A stretch of 64,000 bases of DNA from positions 1-64,000 of the forward strand of contig CAZIYT010000009.1 of the NCBI GenBank assembly GCA_964543545.1, read 5' to 3'. Positions 25,356 to 33,949 of the stretch are shown one piece after another (position 1 is the first letter of the stretch; the number at the start of each line of letters is the position of its first letter). The notes below the pieces were generated by a model that saw only the letters and a program-made list of their open reading frames with translations, ran no database searches and had not been told where the DNA came from. The translations under genes and the position numbers were made by a program. This DNA comes from UBA4416 sp964543545 (GTDB lineage Bacteria > Bacteroidota > Bacteroidia > B-17B0 > Aurantibacillaceae).

Positions 25356-25357
25356 AG

Positions 25358-25990
25358 TTAATAGAAGAATGTTTTGTTTCGCTTCCAGATGAGCATGATG
25401 ATGGCGCCTACGATGAATCCTCCCAGATGCCCGAAATGGCTGATGTTATCGCCTTCGCGGTTCATGAGGCCGCCCAGCAATTCGATCAGGCCGTAAGCCG
25501 TCACCAGGTATTTTGCTTTTACAGGGATCAGGAAATAAATATTCAGGTAGGTGTTGGGGAACATCATGGCGAAGGCCACCAGCAAGCCGAACAGGGCACC
25601 GGATGCACCCAGCAGGTAGGAGAACTCTCCATTCACATAATAGATGCCCACCTGCAAGGCCGCTGCTCCCAGTCCGCAGAGCAGGTAGAAGTTCAGGAAG
25701 CGCTTCGCCCCCCAGATATTTTCGAGGATAGAGCCGAACATGTACACCCCGAACATATTAAAGAAAATATGCGAGAGGCTGCCATGCATGAACATGTAGG
25801 TGATAAACTGGTAAGGCTTGAAGTAAACCGTGTTCAGCGGTGCCAGCGCGAGGTATTGCGCGAGGTCGATTCCCGAAGAGGCCATCAGGATTTCCTGCGC
25901 CACAAAAAGGATCACGTTAATGATCAGAATATTTTTAACGACCACAGGGATCTGTTGGAACTGCCTGGGTCTGAATTCCTGGTAACTCAT
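25358..25990 (-). CDS. Rhomboid-family intramembrane serine protease (first of pair)
   Basis: A 210-residue membrane protease. The Ser130/His185 dyad is in LLGASGALFGLL and NISHFGHLGG, and HGSLSHIFFNMFGVYMFG supplies the conserved His/Asn of the oxyanion region. It has the short six-helix core only. It begins 6 bases after mutL and ends 2 bases before a second rhomboid; this mutL-rhomboid-rhomboid order is, to my knowledge, common in Bacteroidetes. Its membrane substrates cannot be inferred. Confidence 0.94.
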   Translation of the reverse strand: MSYQEFRPRQFQQIPVVVKNILIINVILFVAQEILMASSGIDLAQYLALAPLNTVYFKPYQFITYMFMHGSLSHIFFNMFGVYMFGSILENIWGAKRFLNFYLLCGLGAAALQVGIYYVNGEFSYLLGASGALFGLLVAFAMMFPNTYLNIYFLIPVKAKYLVTAYGLIELLGGLMNREGDNISHFGHLGGFIVGAIIMLIWKRNKTFFY

Positions 25991-25996
25991 ATCAAT

Positions 25997-27841
25997 CTAC
26001 TTTTTAAAAAAGGCATCGAGCTCCGCTTTTCCCATCTCCATGATCACCGGTTTCCCGGAAGGACTGTACATCGGGTTTTCGCATAAGAACAGGTGCTGTA
26101 GCATCAGGTTGATTTCCTCGTCCTGCAATACTTTCCCGTACTTAATGCCCGCATGTTTTGCCATGCTGATGCACATATTCTCAAACGGATCGAGCTTCGT
26201 GTCAAAGGTATTTAATTTGTAAGTCTCTAAAATGCCTTCGATCATTTCCTGCGTGTTAAATTCTCCTAATTCCGCAGGCGTTCCCTGCACAACCACGGTG
26301 TTCTTCCCGAAAGGCTCGATATCGAAGCCCAGTAATTTGAAATGAGGCATCAGGGTATCGATCAGTGTATAATCATTAGGCGTGAGCTCAAGCGTTACGG
26401 GGAAAAGCATCTGCTGCGAAGCCGCATTGGTCTTTTGCGCGCGTGTGGCAATGTAATGCTCGTAAAGAATCCGCTCATGCGCGCGTTGCTGGTCGATCAC
26501 CAACAACCCGTTGGGATGCGGCGATACGATGTATTTAAGGTAAAGCTGGAAGCCTTTGTAGTCTGTATGCTCGTAGTTGAGCGTCGCCTGCTGCGGCGTT
26601 TGCTCTATCTGCAGGCCCATGCTCTCCGTGCCCGGGTCGGTGCTGCTATAGTTCGCATACAGGCTTTCCCAATTCTGCTGGTTGTGCTTTTGCTGCATAG
26701 TCTCCGTTTCCTTATGGTAGGAGTGCTTTTGAGCGGAATCCGTCCGGAAGGGGTTATAGTCTTTATTCACACTTACCTGGGGCTGGTTCACCGACTTGGT
26801 ATAATCAATGTCGAAGCTCATCTCCGAATTGAAATCGAGGCTCGGGGCCAGGTTGGCTTTGCCGAGTGCCCGCTTGACAGCGCTGTGGAGCAGGGCATAG
26901 ATCATTTTTTCATCCTGGAATTTCACTTCCGTTTTGGTAGGATGGATGTTGATATCAATGGTCTGTGGGTTCACCTCCAGGAATAAGTAATAGGCCGGGT
27001 GGGCATCGCCGGAAATCAGGTCGCGGTAAGCTTCCGCCACCGAGTGGTTCAGGTAAGGACTTTTGATAAAGCGGTCGTTGACAAAAAAGTACTGGTCGCC
27101 GCGCCGTTTCTTAGCACTCTCCGGTTTGCCGATGTAGCCGCTGATCTTCACCACATCCGTTACCTCGTTTACCTGCACCAGCTTGCTTTGCATCGTTTTG
27201 CTAAACAGGCCGGAGATCCTCTCCATCAGGTTGGAGGCAGGCAGGTTATACAGTTCGTGCCCGTTGCTGAACATCTGGAAGTGAATGCCCGCATGTGGCA
27301 TAGCCACGCGCTCAAACTCATCGATGATATGTTTCAGCTCGATGCTGTCCTCTTTCAGGAAGTTGCGTCGCGCGGGAATGTTAAAGAACAGGTTTTTGAC
27401 GCTGAACGATGAACCGGTAGGAGCCTGGCATTCCTCCTGGCGCATAAATTTATTGCCTTCTATTTCAATCAGTTGACCCACGAGGTCTTCTTCCCGTTTG
27501 GTTTTAAGCTCTACCTGGGCTACAGCCGCAATACTGGCCAGGGCCTCGCCCCTGAAGCCTTTGGTATGAAGGTCGAAGAGGTCTTCCGCCTTTTTAATTT
27601 TAGAGGTGGCATGGCGCTCAAAAGCCATGCGGGCATCCACGGGGTTCATCCCGCTGCCATTATCAATGACCTGTACCAGCGTTCTGCCGGCGTCTTTCAC
27701 GATCAGTTTAATAAACGTAGCCTTCGCATCGATGGCATTTTCAAGCAATTCCTTCACAATGGAAGCAGGCCTCTGAACAACTTCACCGGCGGCAATTTGA
27801 TTTGCAACACTTTCAGGTAAGAGGGTTATTACATTTTGCAT
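25997..27841 (-). CDS. mutL: DNA mismatch repair protein MutL
   Basis: A 614-residue MutL. The N-terminal GHKL ATPase is complete: LPESVANQIAAGEVVQRPASIVKELLENAIDA, DNGSGM, FERHATSKI and TKGFRGEALASIAAV. A linker at about 345-405 is rich in Gln/Asn/His. In the C-terminal dimerisation domain the endonuclease motif (usually DQHAxxExxxxE) reads DQQRAHERILYE near residue 447, and the C-terminal zinc motif (usually CPHGRP) reads SPSGKP. Nuclease activity is therefore doubtful. The start is fixed by the family N-terminus. A -7 box ends only 4 bases upstream of the ATG. Confidence 0.97.
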   Translation of the reverse strand: MQNVITLLPESVANQIAAGEVVQRPASIVKELLENAIDAKATFIKLIVKDAGRTLVQVIDNGSGMNPVDARMAFERHATSKIKKAEDLFDLHTKGFRGEALASIAAVAQVELKTKREEDLVGQLIEIEGNKFMRQEECQAPTGSSFSVKNLFFNIPARRNFLKEDSIELKHIIDEFERVAMPHAGIHFQMFSNGHELYNLPASNLMERISGLFSKTMQSKLVQVNEVTDVVKISGYIGKPESAKKRRGDQYFFVNDRFIKSPYLNHSVAEAYRDLISGDAHPAYYLFLEVNPQTIDINIHPTKTEVKFQDEKMIYALLHSAVKRALGKANLAPSLDFNSEMSFDIDYTKSVNQPQVSVNKDYNPFRTDSAQKHSYHKETETMQQKHNQQNWESLYANYSSTDPGTESMGLQIEQTPQQATLNYEHTDYKGFQLYLKYIVSPHPNGLLVIDQQRAHERILYEHYIATRAQKTNAASQQMLFPVTLELTPNDYTLIDTLMPHFKLLGFDIEPFGKNTVVVQGTPAELGEFNTQEMIEGILETYKLNTFDTKLDPFENMCISMAKHAGIKYGKVLQDEEINLMLQHLFLCENPMYSPSGKPVIMEMGKAELDAFFKK

Positions 27842-27845
27842 CTGT

Positions 27846-27853
27846 CAAAGATA
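27846..27853 (-). promoter_or_regulatory. -7-like box abutting mutL
   Basis: TATCTTTG on the minus strand matches TAnnTTTG. Transcription would begin almost at the mutL ATG, so either the message is leaderless or this is a chance match. Confidence 0.3.
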
Positions 27854-28068
27854 ATTTTTTACTTGGTTTAGAATACATCCGGGGCAGGTTGTACCTCACT
27901 ATTTCGTGTATTTTTATGGAAAATTTTCAATTCTATATTGTTTTACTCCATTTTTGTATAAAAACAAAGCAGGTTGGTATAATAAATTCGGCTTAATTTC
28001 GCGGAATGCCTTCCTTTGCAGGCAGGGCCTGTTATTTATGGCAATGGTTCCGCTTATCTGATTAATAC

Positions 28069-29133
28069 ATGGCCACACCGATCCAGAGTGATATCAACGA
28101 CAATTTCCTTCTGAAGTTCCTGGTAACTCCCCGCTGGCGCCTGGCGAGGCATTTATTGATCATTTCCATCATCCTGTTTATTTTTTCGGGTGGCAAGCCC
28201 GAGCATACAGGTAACATCGATGAGTACGTTAAAGTTATTTTTCTGGCCTTCTTTTCCTTCCTTTTGTATTTCAATATGTATGTGCTCACCCCTAAATTGT
28301 TGTTTAAGGGGAAATACATCTGGTTCATATCGCTGGTGATTGTGATCCTCGTGCTGTTCTTTTTATTGTCCCTTTATATTGAAGAGGTCCTGGATCCCTA
28401 CCTCATCGTGCCTAAAAGCAGGGAAGATAAGGATGTGGTAAAGGATGTCATCAGTTTTATTTTTATTTTTTGCATTGTCATTGCGGCCTCAACGGCTGTA
28501 AAACTGTTTCAACGCTGGATCAGCGACAGCTACCGCATTATGGAGCTGGAAAAACAAAGACTCCGTTCCGAGCTTAACCAGCTTAAAAGCCAGGTCAACC
28601 CTCATTTTTTGTTTAATACCTTAAATAATATTCATACGCTTACCCGCAAAGACCCTCAGAAAGCATCGGAGGTCTTGTTGAAATTGTCCGACCTGTTGCG
28701 TTACCAGCTGTATGATAGCACACAGGATTATATTATGTTGGCTTCGGACATCGTTTTTTTAGAGAACTTTTTAAACCTTGAGAAGATCCGCCGGGATCAT
28801 TTTTCGTTTGATATTGCCATTCAGGGGGATTCCGCAAGAATATCCATTCCTCCTTTTCTGTTTATTCCCTTTGTGGAAAATGCCGTGAAGCATAGCATCG
28901 ACTCATTCAGCAGCTCCTCAGTACAGATCAGTTTCGACATCACCGATCAGCAGCTCCTGTTTACCTGCCGTAACTCCAGGCCCGGTACGCCGCAGGTTTC
29001 CGCTAAGCAAACGGGAGGCATCGGGCTCATTAATATACAGCGCCGCCTGCAGCTCTTGTACCCCGGATCCTATAGCCTGCAGGTAACCGAACAGCCGGAT
29101 TCTTACCTGGTAAACCTAAGCATTCCCTTATGA
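28069..29133 (+). CDS. LytS-family sensor histidine kinase
   Basis: A 354-residue inner-membrane kinase. Four hydrophobic helices fill residues about 23-155 (LLIISIILFIFSGG, VIFLAFFSFLLYFNMYVL, FISLVIVILVLFFLLSLYI, FIFIFCIVIAASTAV), with no large periplasmic domain. The His-kinase domain has LKSQVNPHFLFNTLNNIHTL with the phosphorylated His near residue 178, and an ATPase half with FIPFVENAVKHSI (N box) and GGIGLINIQRRLQLLYP (G box). It overlaps the LytTR regulator by 4 bases and forms a pair with it. The signal is unknown. Confidence 0.94.
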   Translation: MATPIQSDINDNFLLKFLVTPRWRLARHLLIISIILFIFSGGKPEHTGNIDEYVKVIFLAFFSFLLYFNMYVLTPKLLFKGKYIWFISLVIVILVLFFLLSLYIEEVLDPYLIVPKSREDKDVVKDVISFIFIFCIVIAASTAVKLFQRWISDSYRIMELEKQRLRSELNQLKSQVNPHFLFNTLNNIHTLTRKDPQKASEVLLKLSDLLRYQLYDSTQDYIMLASDIVFLENFLNLEKIRRDHFSFDIAIQGDSARISIPPFLFIPFVENAVKHSIDSFSSSSVQISFDITDQQLLFTCRNSRPGTPQVSAKQTGGIGLINIQRRLQLLYPGSYSLQVTEQPDSYLVNLSIPL

Positions 29134-29852
29134 GATGTATTATTATAGACGACGAGCCTCTGGCAAGAGAAGGCATCCAGCTTTTGGTAGAAAATACCAA
29201 GGGGCTTAGCCTGGAAGGATGCTTTAATAATGCACAATCTGCCGGGGAATTTTTGGCCGCTCAGAAAATAGATCTGATCTTCCTGGATATTAACATGCCG
29301 GGCATCAACGGGATTGAGTTTGCAGAAACACTTCCCGAAAAAACATTGCTCATCTTTATTACCGCCTATGCCGAATATGCGCTGAAAGGCTATGAGCTTG
29401 ATGCCGTAGATTACCTGGTAAAGCCTGTTCACGCGGGGAGGTTTCAGAAAGCCATTGACAAAGCCTTTTCCTATCACAAGCTCCTGGTTACCGAAAACAA
29501 TAAAAGCGACATCGAATCCATCACAACCGATTACATTTTTATTAAATCGGAGCGCAAATACTTTAAAATTGTTTTCAATGATATTTTATTCATTGAGGGA
29601 TTGAAAGATTATGTAGTGATCCATACAGCCGGGCAAAAAATCATCACGGCGATGAACATCAAAACCATTCACAGCCAGCTTCCCGCGCAGGTGTTCACAC
29701 GGATCAGTAAATCTTATATTGTCAATATCCGTCATATTTCCTCCTTCGATAATAATTCCTTGCTGATCAATAACCATGAAATCACGATAGGAAGCAATTA
29801 CCGGAATCATTTTTTTGAAGAGTACGTGATGAAGAAGCTCATCAGCCGTTAA
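29130..29852 (+). CDS. LytTR-family response regulator
   Basis: A 240-residue regulator. The receiver domain (1-120) has the acidic pair in IIIDDEP, phospho-acceptor D53 in LIFLDINMPGING, and the switch residues TAYAEYALKG...DYLVKPV. The LytTR DNA-binding domain (about 140-238) has FIKSERKYFKIVFNDILFIEGLKDYVVIHT and FTRISKSYIVNIRHISSFDNNSLLI. It is translationally coupled to the histidine kinase (ATGA overlap). Targets are not evident in the window. The 29853-30404 spacer downstream is noncoding and holds two inverted repeat copies. Confidence 0.95.
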   Translation: MRCIIIDDEPLAREGIQLLVENTKGLSLEGCFNNAQSAGEFLAAQKIDLIFLDINMPGINGIEFAETLPEKTLLIFITAYAEYALKGYELDAVDYLVKPVHAGRFQKAIDKAFSYHKLLVTENNKSDIESITTDYIFIKSERKYFKIVFNDILFIEGLKDYVVIHTAGQKIITAMNIKTIHSQLPAQVFTRISKSYIVNIRHISSFDNNSLLINNHEITIGSNYRNHFFEEYVMKKLISR

Positions 29853-29931
29853 TTTTTTTGATGCCTGATTTATTAGAAAAGAAAAAATGAAGAGCGATTT
29901 GTTCGACCGTTTTTCATTGTTTTTTATTTTT

Positions 29932-30031
29932 GGGCGCCCGGGCGGGCTGCGTCGGGCTCCGCTGCGCTCCGGTTCTTTACCGCGCAGGAACAGGCGCGGT
30001 AAAGGAACCAAGCCCTTTGCATCCCTGGCGC
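29932..30031 (-). repeat. Dispersed structured intergenic element, copy 2a (inverted)
   Basis: Read on the minus strand it runs GCGCCAGGGATGCAAAGGG, then GGTTCCTTTACCGCGC pairing with GCGCGGTAAAGAACC (hairpin 29971-30009, about 15 bp with one bulge). It ends CAGCCCGCCCGGGCGCCC, like the end of copy 3. It has the same order of parts as copies 1, 2b and 3, but a different stem and shorter arms. It lies head to head with copy 2b. Confidence 0.5.
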
Positions 30032-30078
30032 AGTTTACACGATTCATTGAGGGTTAGTTCATGTCCTAAGCAAAACCC

Positions 30079-30193
30079 GCGTGAAGGATAGAACGGAAAT
30101 CCTTTTACGGACACTGAGCGCAGTCGAAGTGTCCGTAAAAGATTGAAGTGATAGCCCGGCCCTTCCGCCTGCTCTTTGCGGAGGGGACACGCC
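30079..30193 (+). repeat. Dispersed structured intergenic element, copy 2b
   Basis: GCGTGAAGGATAGAACGG, AAATCC, then a perfect 12-bp stem TTTTACGGACAC (30103-30114) / GTGTCCGTAAAA (30129-30140) with a 14-base loop TGAGCGCAGTCGAA. Next comes GATTGAAGTGATAGCCCGG. Flanking arms match copies 1 and 3 while the stem bases differ and still pair. Confidence 0.6.
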
Positions 30194-30336
30194 CAAACCA
30201 TGATAAAAACAAGCTTCACTAAAATATCGTCCCTCAATCCCCGATTAATCTCACATTTTTTATCAGCTGCCGGGAACCTTTGTATAAGAAACAGGTGGCT
30301 TTGTATAAAATTCATTTCGCGCGGCCCTTCTCTCTA

Positions 30337-30344
30337 TAGCTTTG
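30337..30344 (+). promoter_or_regulatory. -7 promoter box for the TonB receptor operon
   Basis: TAGCTTTG, a perfect TAnnTTTG match, with TTTC 18 bases upstream (30315-30318). It gives a leader of about 55 bases before the ATG at 30405. Confidence 0.6.
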
Positions 30345-30404
30345 ATGCCGACACCACATGCAGGCATCGATAGATCCGTATGTCATATTCATTAAAACCA
30401 ACTT

Positions 30405-32732
30405 ATGCTTAAATCAAAACTACTACTGATGACCCTGCTATGGGGAGGCTATGCTTTCGGGCAGGCTAAATTTACGGTAAGCGGAACCATTAAGGACAAA
30501 AAGAACGGCGAAACGCTCATCGGGGCCACCGTCAGGGTTGTGGAACAAAAAGGCACCGGTACAGCGGCCAACGAGTATGGGTTTTATTCCCTGACCCTGC
30601 CGGCAGGCAATTACACGTTCATGTATGAGTACATTGGCTACAAGCCGCAAACCAAATCGGTAACGCTTGACAAAAACCTGAAAATAGATATGCCCATGGA
30701 AGACAACTCGCAGGAGTTGTCGGAGGTGAGCGTGACAGCGGAGAAGGAAGATGATAAAATTACCAATGCACAAACCGGCGCCGAAAAACTGGACATGAAA
30801 GAAATCAATAAGATTCCGGTGCTCATGGGTGAACGCGACATCCTGAAATCCATACAGCTATTGCCCGGCATCAAATCTTCGGGCGAAGGCAATGCCGGCT
30901 TTTATGTGAGGGGAGGCTCCTCCGATCAGAACCTGATCCTGCTGGATGAAGCGCTGGTGTATAACGCCTCGCATTTGCTGGGCTTCTTTTCCACCTTTAA
31001 TTCCGATGCGGTGAAAGATGCCACCATTTACAAAGCAGGCATGCCGGCCCAGTATGGCGGAAGGTTATCGTCGGTGCTGGATATTAAAATGAATGATGGC
31101 AACAACGAAAAATTCGGTGTGAGCGGAGGGATCGGCATTATCGCTTCCAGGCTGAACATAGAAGGGCCGATCCAAAAAGGAAAATCCTCTTTTTTAATTT
31201 CGGGACGCAGAACCTACGCCGATGCTCTGCTGAAAGCCTCAGGCGATAAGCGCTTCTCGAATAACACGCTTTATTTTTACGACCTCAATGCCAAAGGAAA
31301 TTATATTATCAACGATAAAAACAGGTTGTTCCTGTCGGGATATTTCGGGCGTGATAAGCTAGGATTGAAAGACCTGTTTGGAATTGATTGGGGAAACTCT
31401 ACCGGTACGCTTCGCTGGAACCATGTGATCAGTGATAAATTCTTTTCCAATACTTCTGCTATCTTCAGCAATTACAGCTATAAAATCAACCTCAAATTTG
31501 GGGGCAACGATATCAGCATCCTTTCCAAAATCCAGGACTGGGCCTTAAAGCAGGAGTTCCAGTACTTCCCCAATCCGCGCAACTCCATCCGTTTTGGTTT
31601 TAACTCCACCTACCATACCGTCACTCCGGGCGAGATCAAAGTCTCCAACCTCGGCTCGGAGATCAACCCGCGTTCTCTGCAAAAAAGGTATTCGTGGGAA
31701 AATGCGCTCTTTGCCTCCAACACCTGGAAAGCTGCGGAGAAAATAAATATCATTTATGGCCTGAGGCTTTCGGCCTTCAGCGTCATGGGCAAAGGCGATT
31801 TTTATACCCTCAACAGTAAGCAGGAAGTAATTGATACGGCATCCTATGCGTCGGGAAAAATAGTCAAAACCTACCTGAACGTAGAGCCACGCTTGTCGGC
31901 AAGCTTCCAACTCAACAGCGTTTCTTCCATCAAAGTGTCTTATGCCCGCAATACGCAGAATATGCACCTGATCTCCAATTCCACCACAGGAAGCCCTACC
32001 GATAAATGGGTGCCGAGCTCCAATATCATTAAGCCGGAGATCAGCGATCAGGTATCGCTGGGCTATTTCCGCAACCTGTTCGGCAACAAAGTGGAAGTGA
32101 GTGTGGAAGGTTATTATAAATGGATGCAGAACCAGATCGACTACAGGGATGGAGCCGACCCGACGAGCAGCGAAGTGGTGGAAAAAGAATTGCTGTTTGG
32201 CCGCGGACGCGCCTATGGCGTGGAGTTTTTCCTGAAAAAGAAAACCGGAAAATTCACCGGCTGGATAGGCTATACCTTGTCGCGCACGGAAAAGCAGATA
32301 GACGGAATCAATAAAGATCAATGGTATGTGGCCAGGCAAGACCGTACGCATGACGTATCCATTGTGGGCATTTATGAAATCAACCGTAAGCTCAATGTGT
32401 CTGCTACCTGGATCTATAATACCGGCAATGCGGTTACCTTTCCGAGCGGTAAGTATGAAGTGGCCGGGCAGGTGGCCTTTTACTATACAGAGCGCAACGG
32501 CTACCGCATGCCTGCTAATCACCGCCTCGATCTGGGCTTGACCTGGAAGCTGAAAGAACGGAAACGCTTTACATCGGAGCTGGCATTCAGCATTTACAAT
32601 GTCTACGCCAGGCAAAACGCTTACATCATTAATTTCCAGGAAAATAAGGACGATCCGTCGAGAACCGAAGCCGTGCAAACCTCCTTGTTCCGTATTGTAC
32701 CATCCATCTCTTACAATTTCAAATTCAGATAA
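30405..32732 (+). CDS. TonB-dependent outer-membrane receptor
   Basis: A 775-residue receptor. The signal peptide (MLKSKLLLMTLLWGGYAFG) is followed by a CarboxypepD_reg-like domain (FTVSGTIKDKKNGETLIGATVRV...YGFYSLTLPAGNYTF). The plug domain has EVSVTAEKED, LMGERDILKSIQLLPGIKSSGEGNAGFYVRGGSSDQNLILLDEALVYN and AQYGGRLSSVLDIKM. The remaining 550 residues are the 22-strand barrel, ending on aromatic ISYNFKFR. It is slightly shorter than SusC proteins. The partner DUF4249 lipoprotein lies downstream, a pairing often seen; the ligand is unknown. Energy comes from TonB-ExbBD encoded elsewhere. Confidence 0.95.
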   Translation: MLKSKLLLMTLLWGGYAFGQAKFTVSGTIKDKKNGETLIGATVRVVEQKGTGTAANEYGFYSLTLPAGNYTFMYEYIGYKPQTKSVTLDKNLKIDMPMEDNSQELSEVSVTAEKEDDKITNAQTGAEKLDMKEINKIPVLMGERDILKSIQLLPGIKSSGEGNAGFYVRGGSSDQNLILLDEALVYNASHLLGFFSTFNSDAVKDATIYKAGMPAQYGGRLSSVLDIKMNDGNNEKFGVSGGIGIIASRLNIEGPIQKGKSSFLISGRRTYADALLKASGDKRFSNNTLYFYDLNAKGNYIINDKNRLFLSGYFGRDKLGLKDLFGIDWGNSTGTLRWNHVISDKFFSNTSAIFSNYSYKINLKFGGNDISILSKIQDWALKQEFQYFPNPRNSIRFGFNSTYHTVTPGEIKVSNLGSEINPRSLQKRYSWENALFASNTWKAAEKINIIYGLRLSAFSVMGKGDFYTLNSKQEVIDTASYASGKIVKTYLNVEPRLSASFQLNSVSSIKVSYARNTQNMHLISNSTTGSPTDKWVPSSNIIKPEISDQVSLGYFRNLFGNKVEVSVEGYYKWMQNQIDYRDGADPTSSEVVEKELLFGRGRAYGVEFFLKKKTGKFTGWIGYTLSRTEKQIDGINKDQWYVARQDRTHDVSIVGIYEINRKLNVSATWIYNTGNAVTFPSGKYEVAGQVAFYYTERNGYRMPANHRLDLGLTWKLKERKRFTSELAFSIYNVYARQNAYIINFQENKDDPSRTEAVQTSLFRIVPSISYNFKFR

Positions 32733-32739
32733 GCCCGGG

Positions 32740-32865
32740 ATGCAAAAGCTGCTAAGGATCATGATCGTTCTTCTGTTTCTGCTACTGACGGCAGCATGCA
32801 GAAAGGCTATTGGAACCGCAGCCGAGAAACCCGCCTCCCGCTTATCATTTACAATGTCAAACTAA
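32740..32865 (+). CDS. Very small predicted lipoprotein (41 residues)
   Basis: ATG at 32740, 7 bases after the TonB receptor stop, through TAA at 32865. The product MQKLLRIMIVLLFLLLTAAC has a complete lipoprotein signal with Cys20, then only 21 residues (RKAIGTAAEKPASRLSFTMSN). Its start resembles the next gene, which also begins MQ.... and has TACRK.I. It may be a real micro-lipoprotein of the receptor operon or the worn remnant of a duplicated DUF4249 gene. Confidence 0.5.
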   Translation: MQKLLRIMIVLLFLLLTAACRKAIGTAAEKPASRLSFTMSN

Positions 32866-32878
32866 AACAACAGGTATC

Positions 32879-33661
32879 ATGCAAACACACAAAATACTCG
32901 TCACTGCCCTTATTCTCCTGGTATGCGCCACTGCATGCAGGAAGGTTATCCATGTCGATTTAAATTCGGCCTCTCCAAAATACGTTATTGAAGCAGCCAT
33001 TACCGATGCCCCGGGTCCTTACCAGGTCAAGATTACACAAACCAGGAACTTCAGCGATAACAATACCTTTGCCGGTGTTTCCGGGGCGCAGGTTACCATT
33101 TCTGATAACGCGGGAAACACAAGCCTGCTTACCGAGGCAGCACCGGGATATTACCATACGGCCGGTATCACAGGAGTTCCGGGGCGCACCTATTACCTGT
33201 CCGTTACAGTAGGGAATGAAACATTTAATGCCGTAAGCACGATGCCGGCCCCGGTACCCTTCGATACCTTGTATATTGAAAATTACACGGAATTCGGAGA
33301 TACGCTGAGAACCGCTACCGTCGGCTACAAAGACCCGCCTGCGGTTAAAAATTATTACAGGCATGTCATGTATATTAATAATAACTATGTGAAGGAAATC
33401 TTCATCGGTGATGATGAGCTGAGTGATGGCAAGGAAGTAGGGCAGGCCATATTTTCGAATGGCGACAAGGCAATAAAGCGGGGCGATTCCATAAAGGTAG
33501 AGATGCAATGCATTGATGAACATGTCTATAAATACTTTTTTACGCTGATACAGACCATTAGCCAGAACTCGGCAGCGCCTACCAACCCGGTAAACAATAT
33601 ACAGGGAGCTTTGGGCTATTTCAGCGCCCATTCGGTTCAGGTAAAGAGAACAAAAAGCTAA
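32879..33661 (+). CDS. DUF4249 outer-membrane lipoprotein
   Basis: A 260-residue lipoprotein from ATG 32879 (MQTHKILVTALILLVCATAC, lipobox Cys20). The mature protein shows the DUF4249 pattern: KVIHVDLNSASPKYVIEAAITDAPGPYQVKITQTRNFSDNNTFAGVSGAQVTISDNAGN, then GYYHTAGITGVPGRTYYLSVTV and PVNNIQGALGYFSAHSV. DUF4249 proteins are usually encoded next to a TonB receptor, as here, and may cap it much as SusD caps SusC; this role is inferred. It is about two thirds of the length of many members, so the middle is compact. Confidence 0.9.
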   Translation: MQTHKILVTALILLVCATACRKVIHVDLNSASPKYVIEAAITDAPGPYQVKITQTRNFSDNNTFAGVSGAQVTISDNAGNTSLLTEAAPGYYHTAGITGVPGRTYYLSVTVGNETFNAVSTMPAPVPFDTLYIENYTEFGDTLRTATVGYKDPPAVKNYYRHVMYINNNYVKEIFIGDDELSDGKEVGQAIFSNGDKAIKRGDSIKVEMQCIDEHVYKYFFTLIQTISQNSAAPTNPVNNIQGALGYFSAHSVQVKRTKS

Positions 33662-33697
33662 TCAGCCACGATTTGATATCATAAACAAGGACGTTTC

Positions 33698-33949
33698 ATG
33701 AAAACTACCAGGCAAAAAATCATTGAGCTGATTTCAAAAGATTGTCAGCGGGCAGTGTCCTTATCTACCGATTTGAGAAAGGATCTCGGGTTAAGCTCAT
33801 CAGACATCAGCATCCTGTTGTTTGGCCTTGAATATGAGTTTAAGGTGATATTTCCGGATGAGCTGGTAACCGATGAAGTATTAACGATTACGAAATTAGT
33901 AGACTATATCGAGCACCATAAAGGGTCTTGCCTTCATCTTTTTTACTGA
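33698..33949 (+). CDS. Acyl-carrier-protein-like protein
   Basis: An 83-residue acidic protein with the ACP four-helix pattern: TTRQKIIELISKDC, DLRKDLGLSSSDISILLFGLEYEFKVIFPDE and VTDEVLTITKLVDYIEHHKG. The phosphopantetheine site, usually LGxDSL, reads LGLSSSD, so the attachment Ser is probably kept while the Asp before it is replaced. It lies 36 bases after the DUF4249 gene and has no synthase next to it. It may be a dedicated carrier rather than the main fatty acid ACP. Confidence 0.75.
   Translation: MKTTRQKIIELISKDCQRAVSLSTDLRKDLGLSSSDISILLFGLEYEFKVIFPDELVTDEVLTITKLVDYIEHHKGSCLHLFY

Noticed and set aside
31545..32762. 405-codon minus-strand frame opposite the TonB receptor gene
   Set aside because: The plus-strand gene has a full receptor architecture; the antisense frame shows no motif and reads as a shadow.
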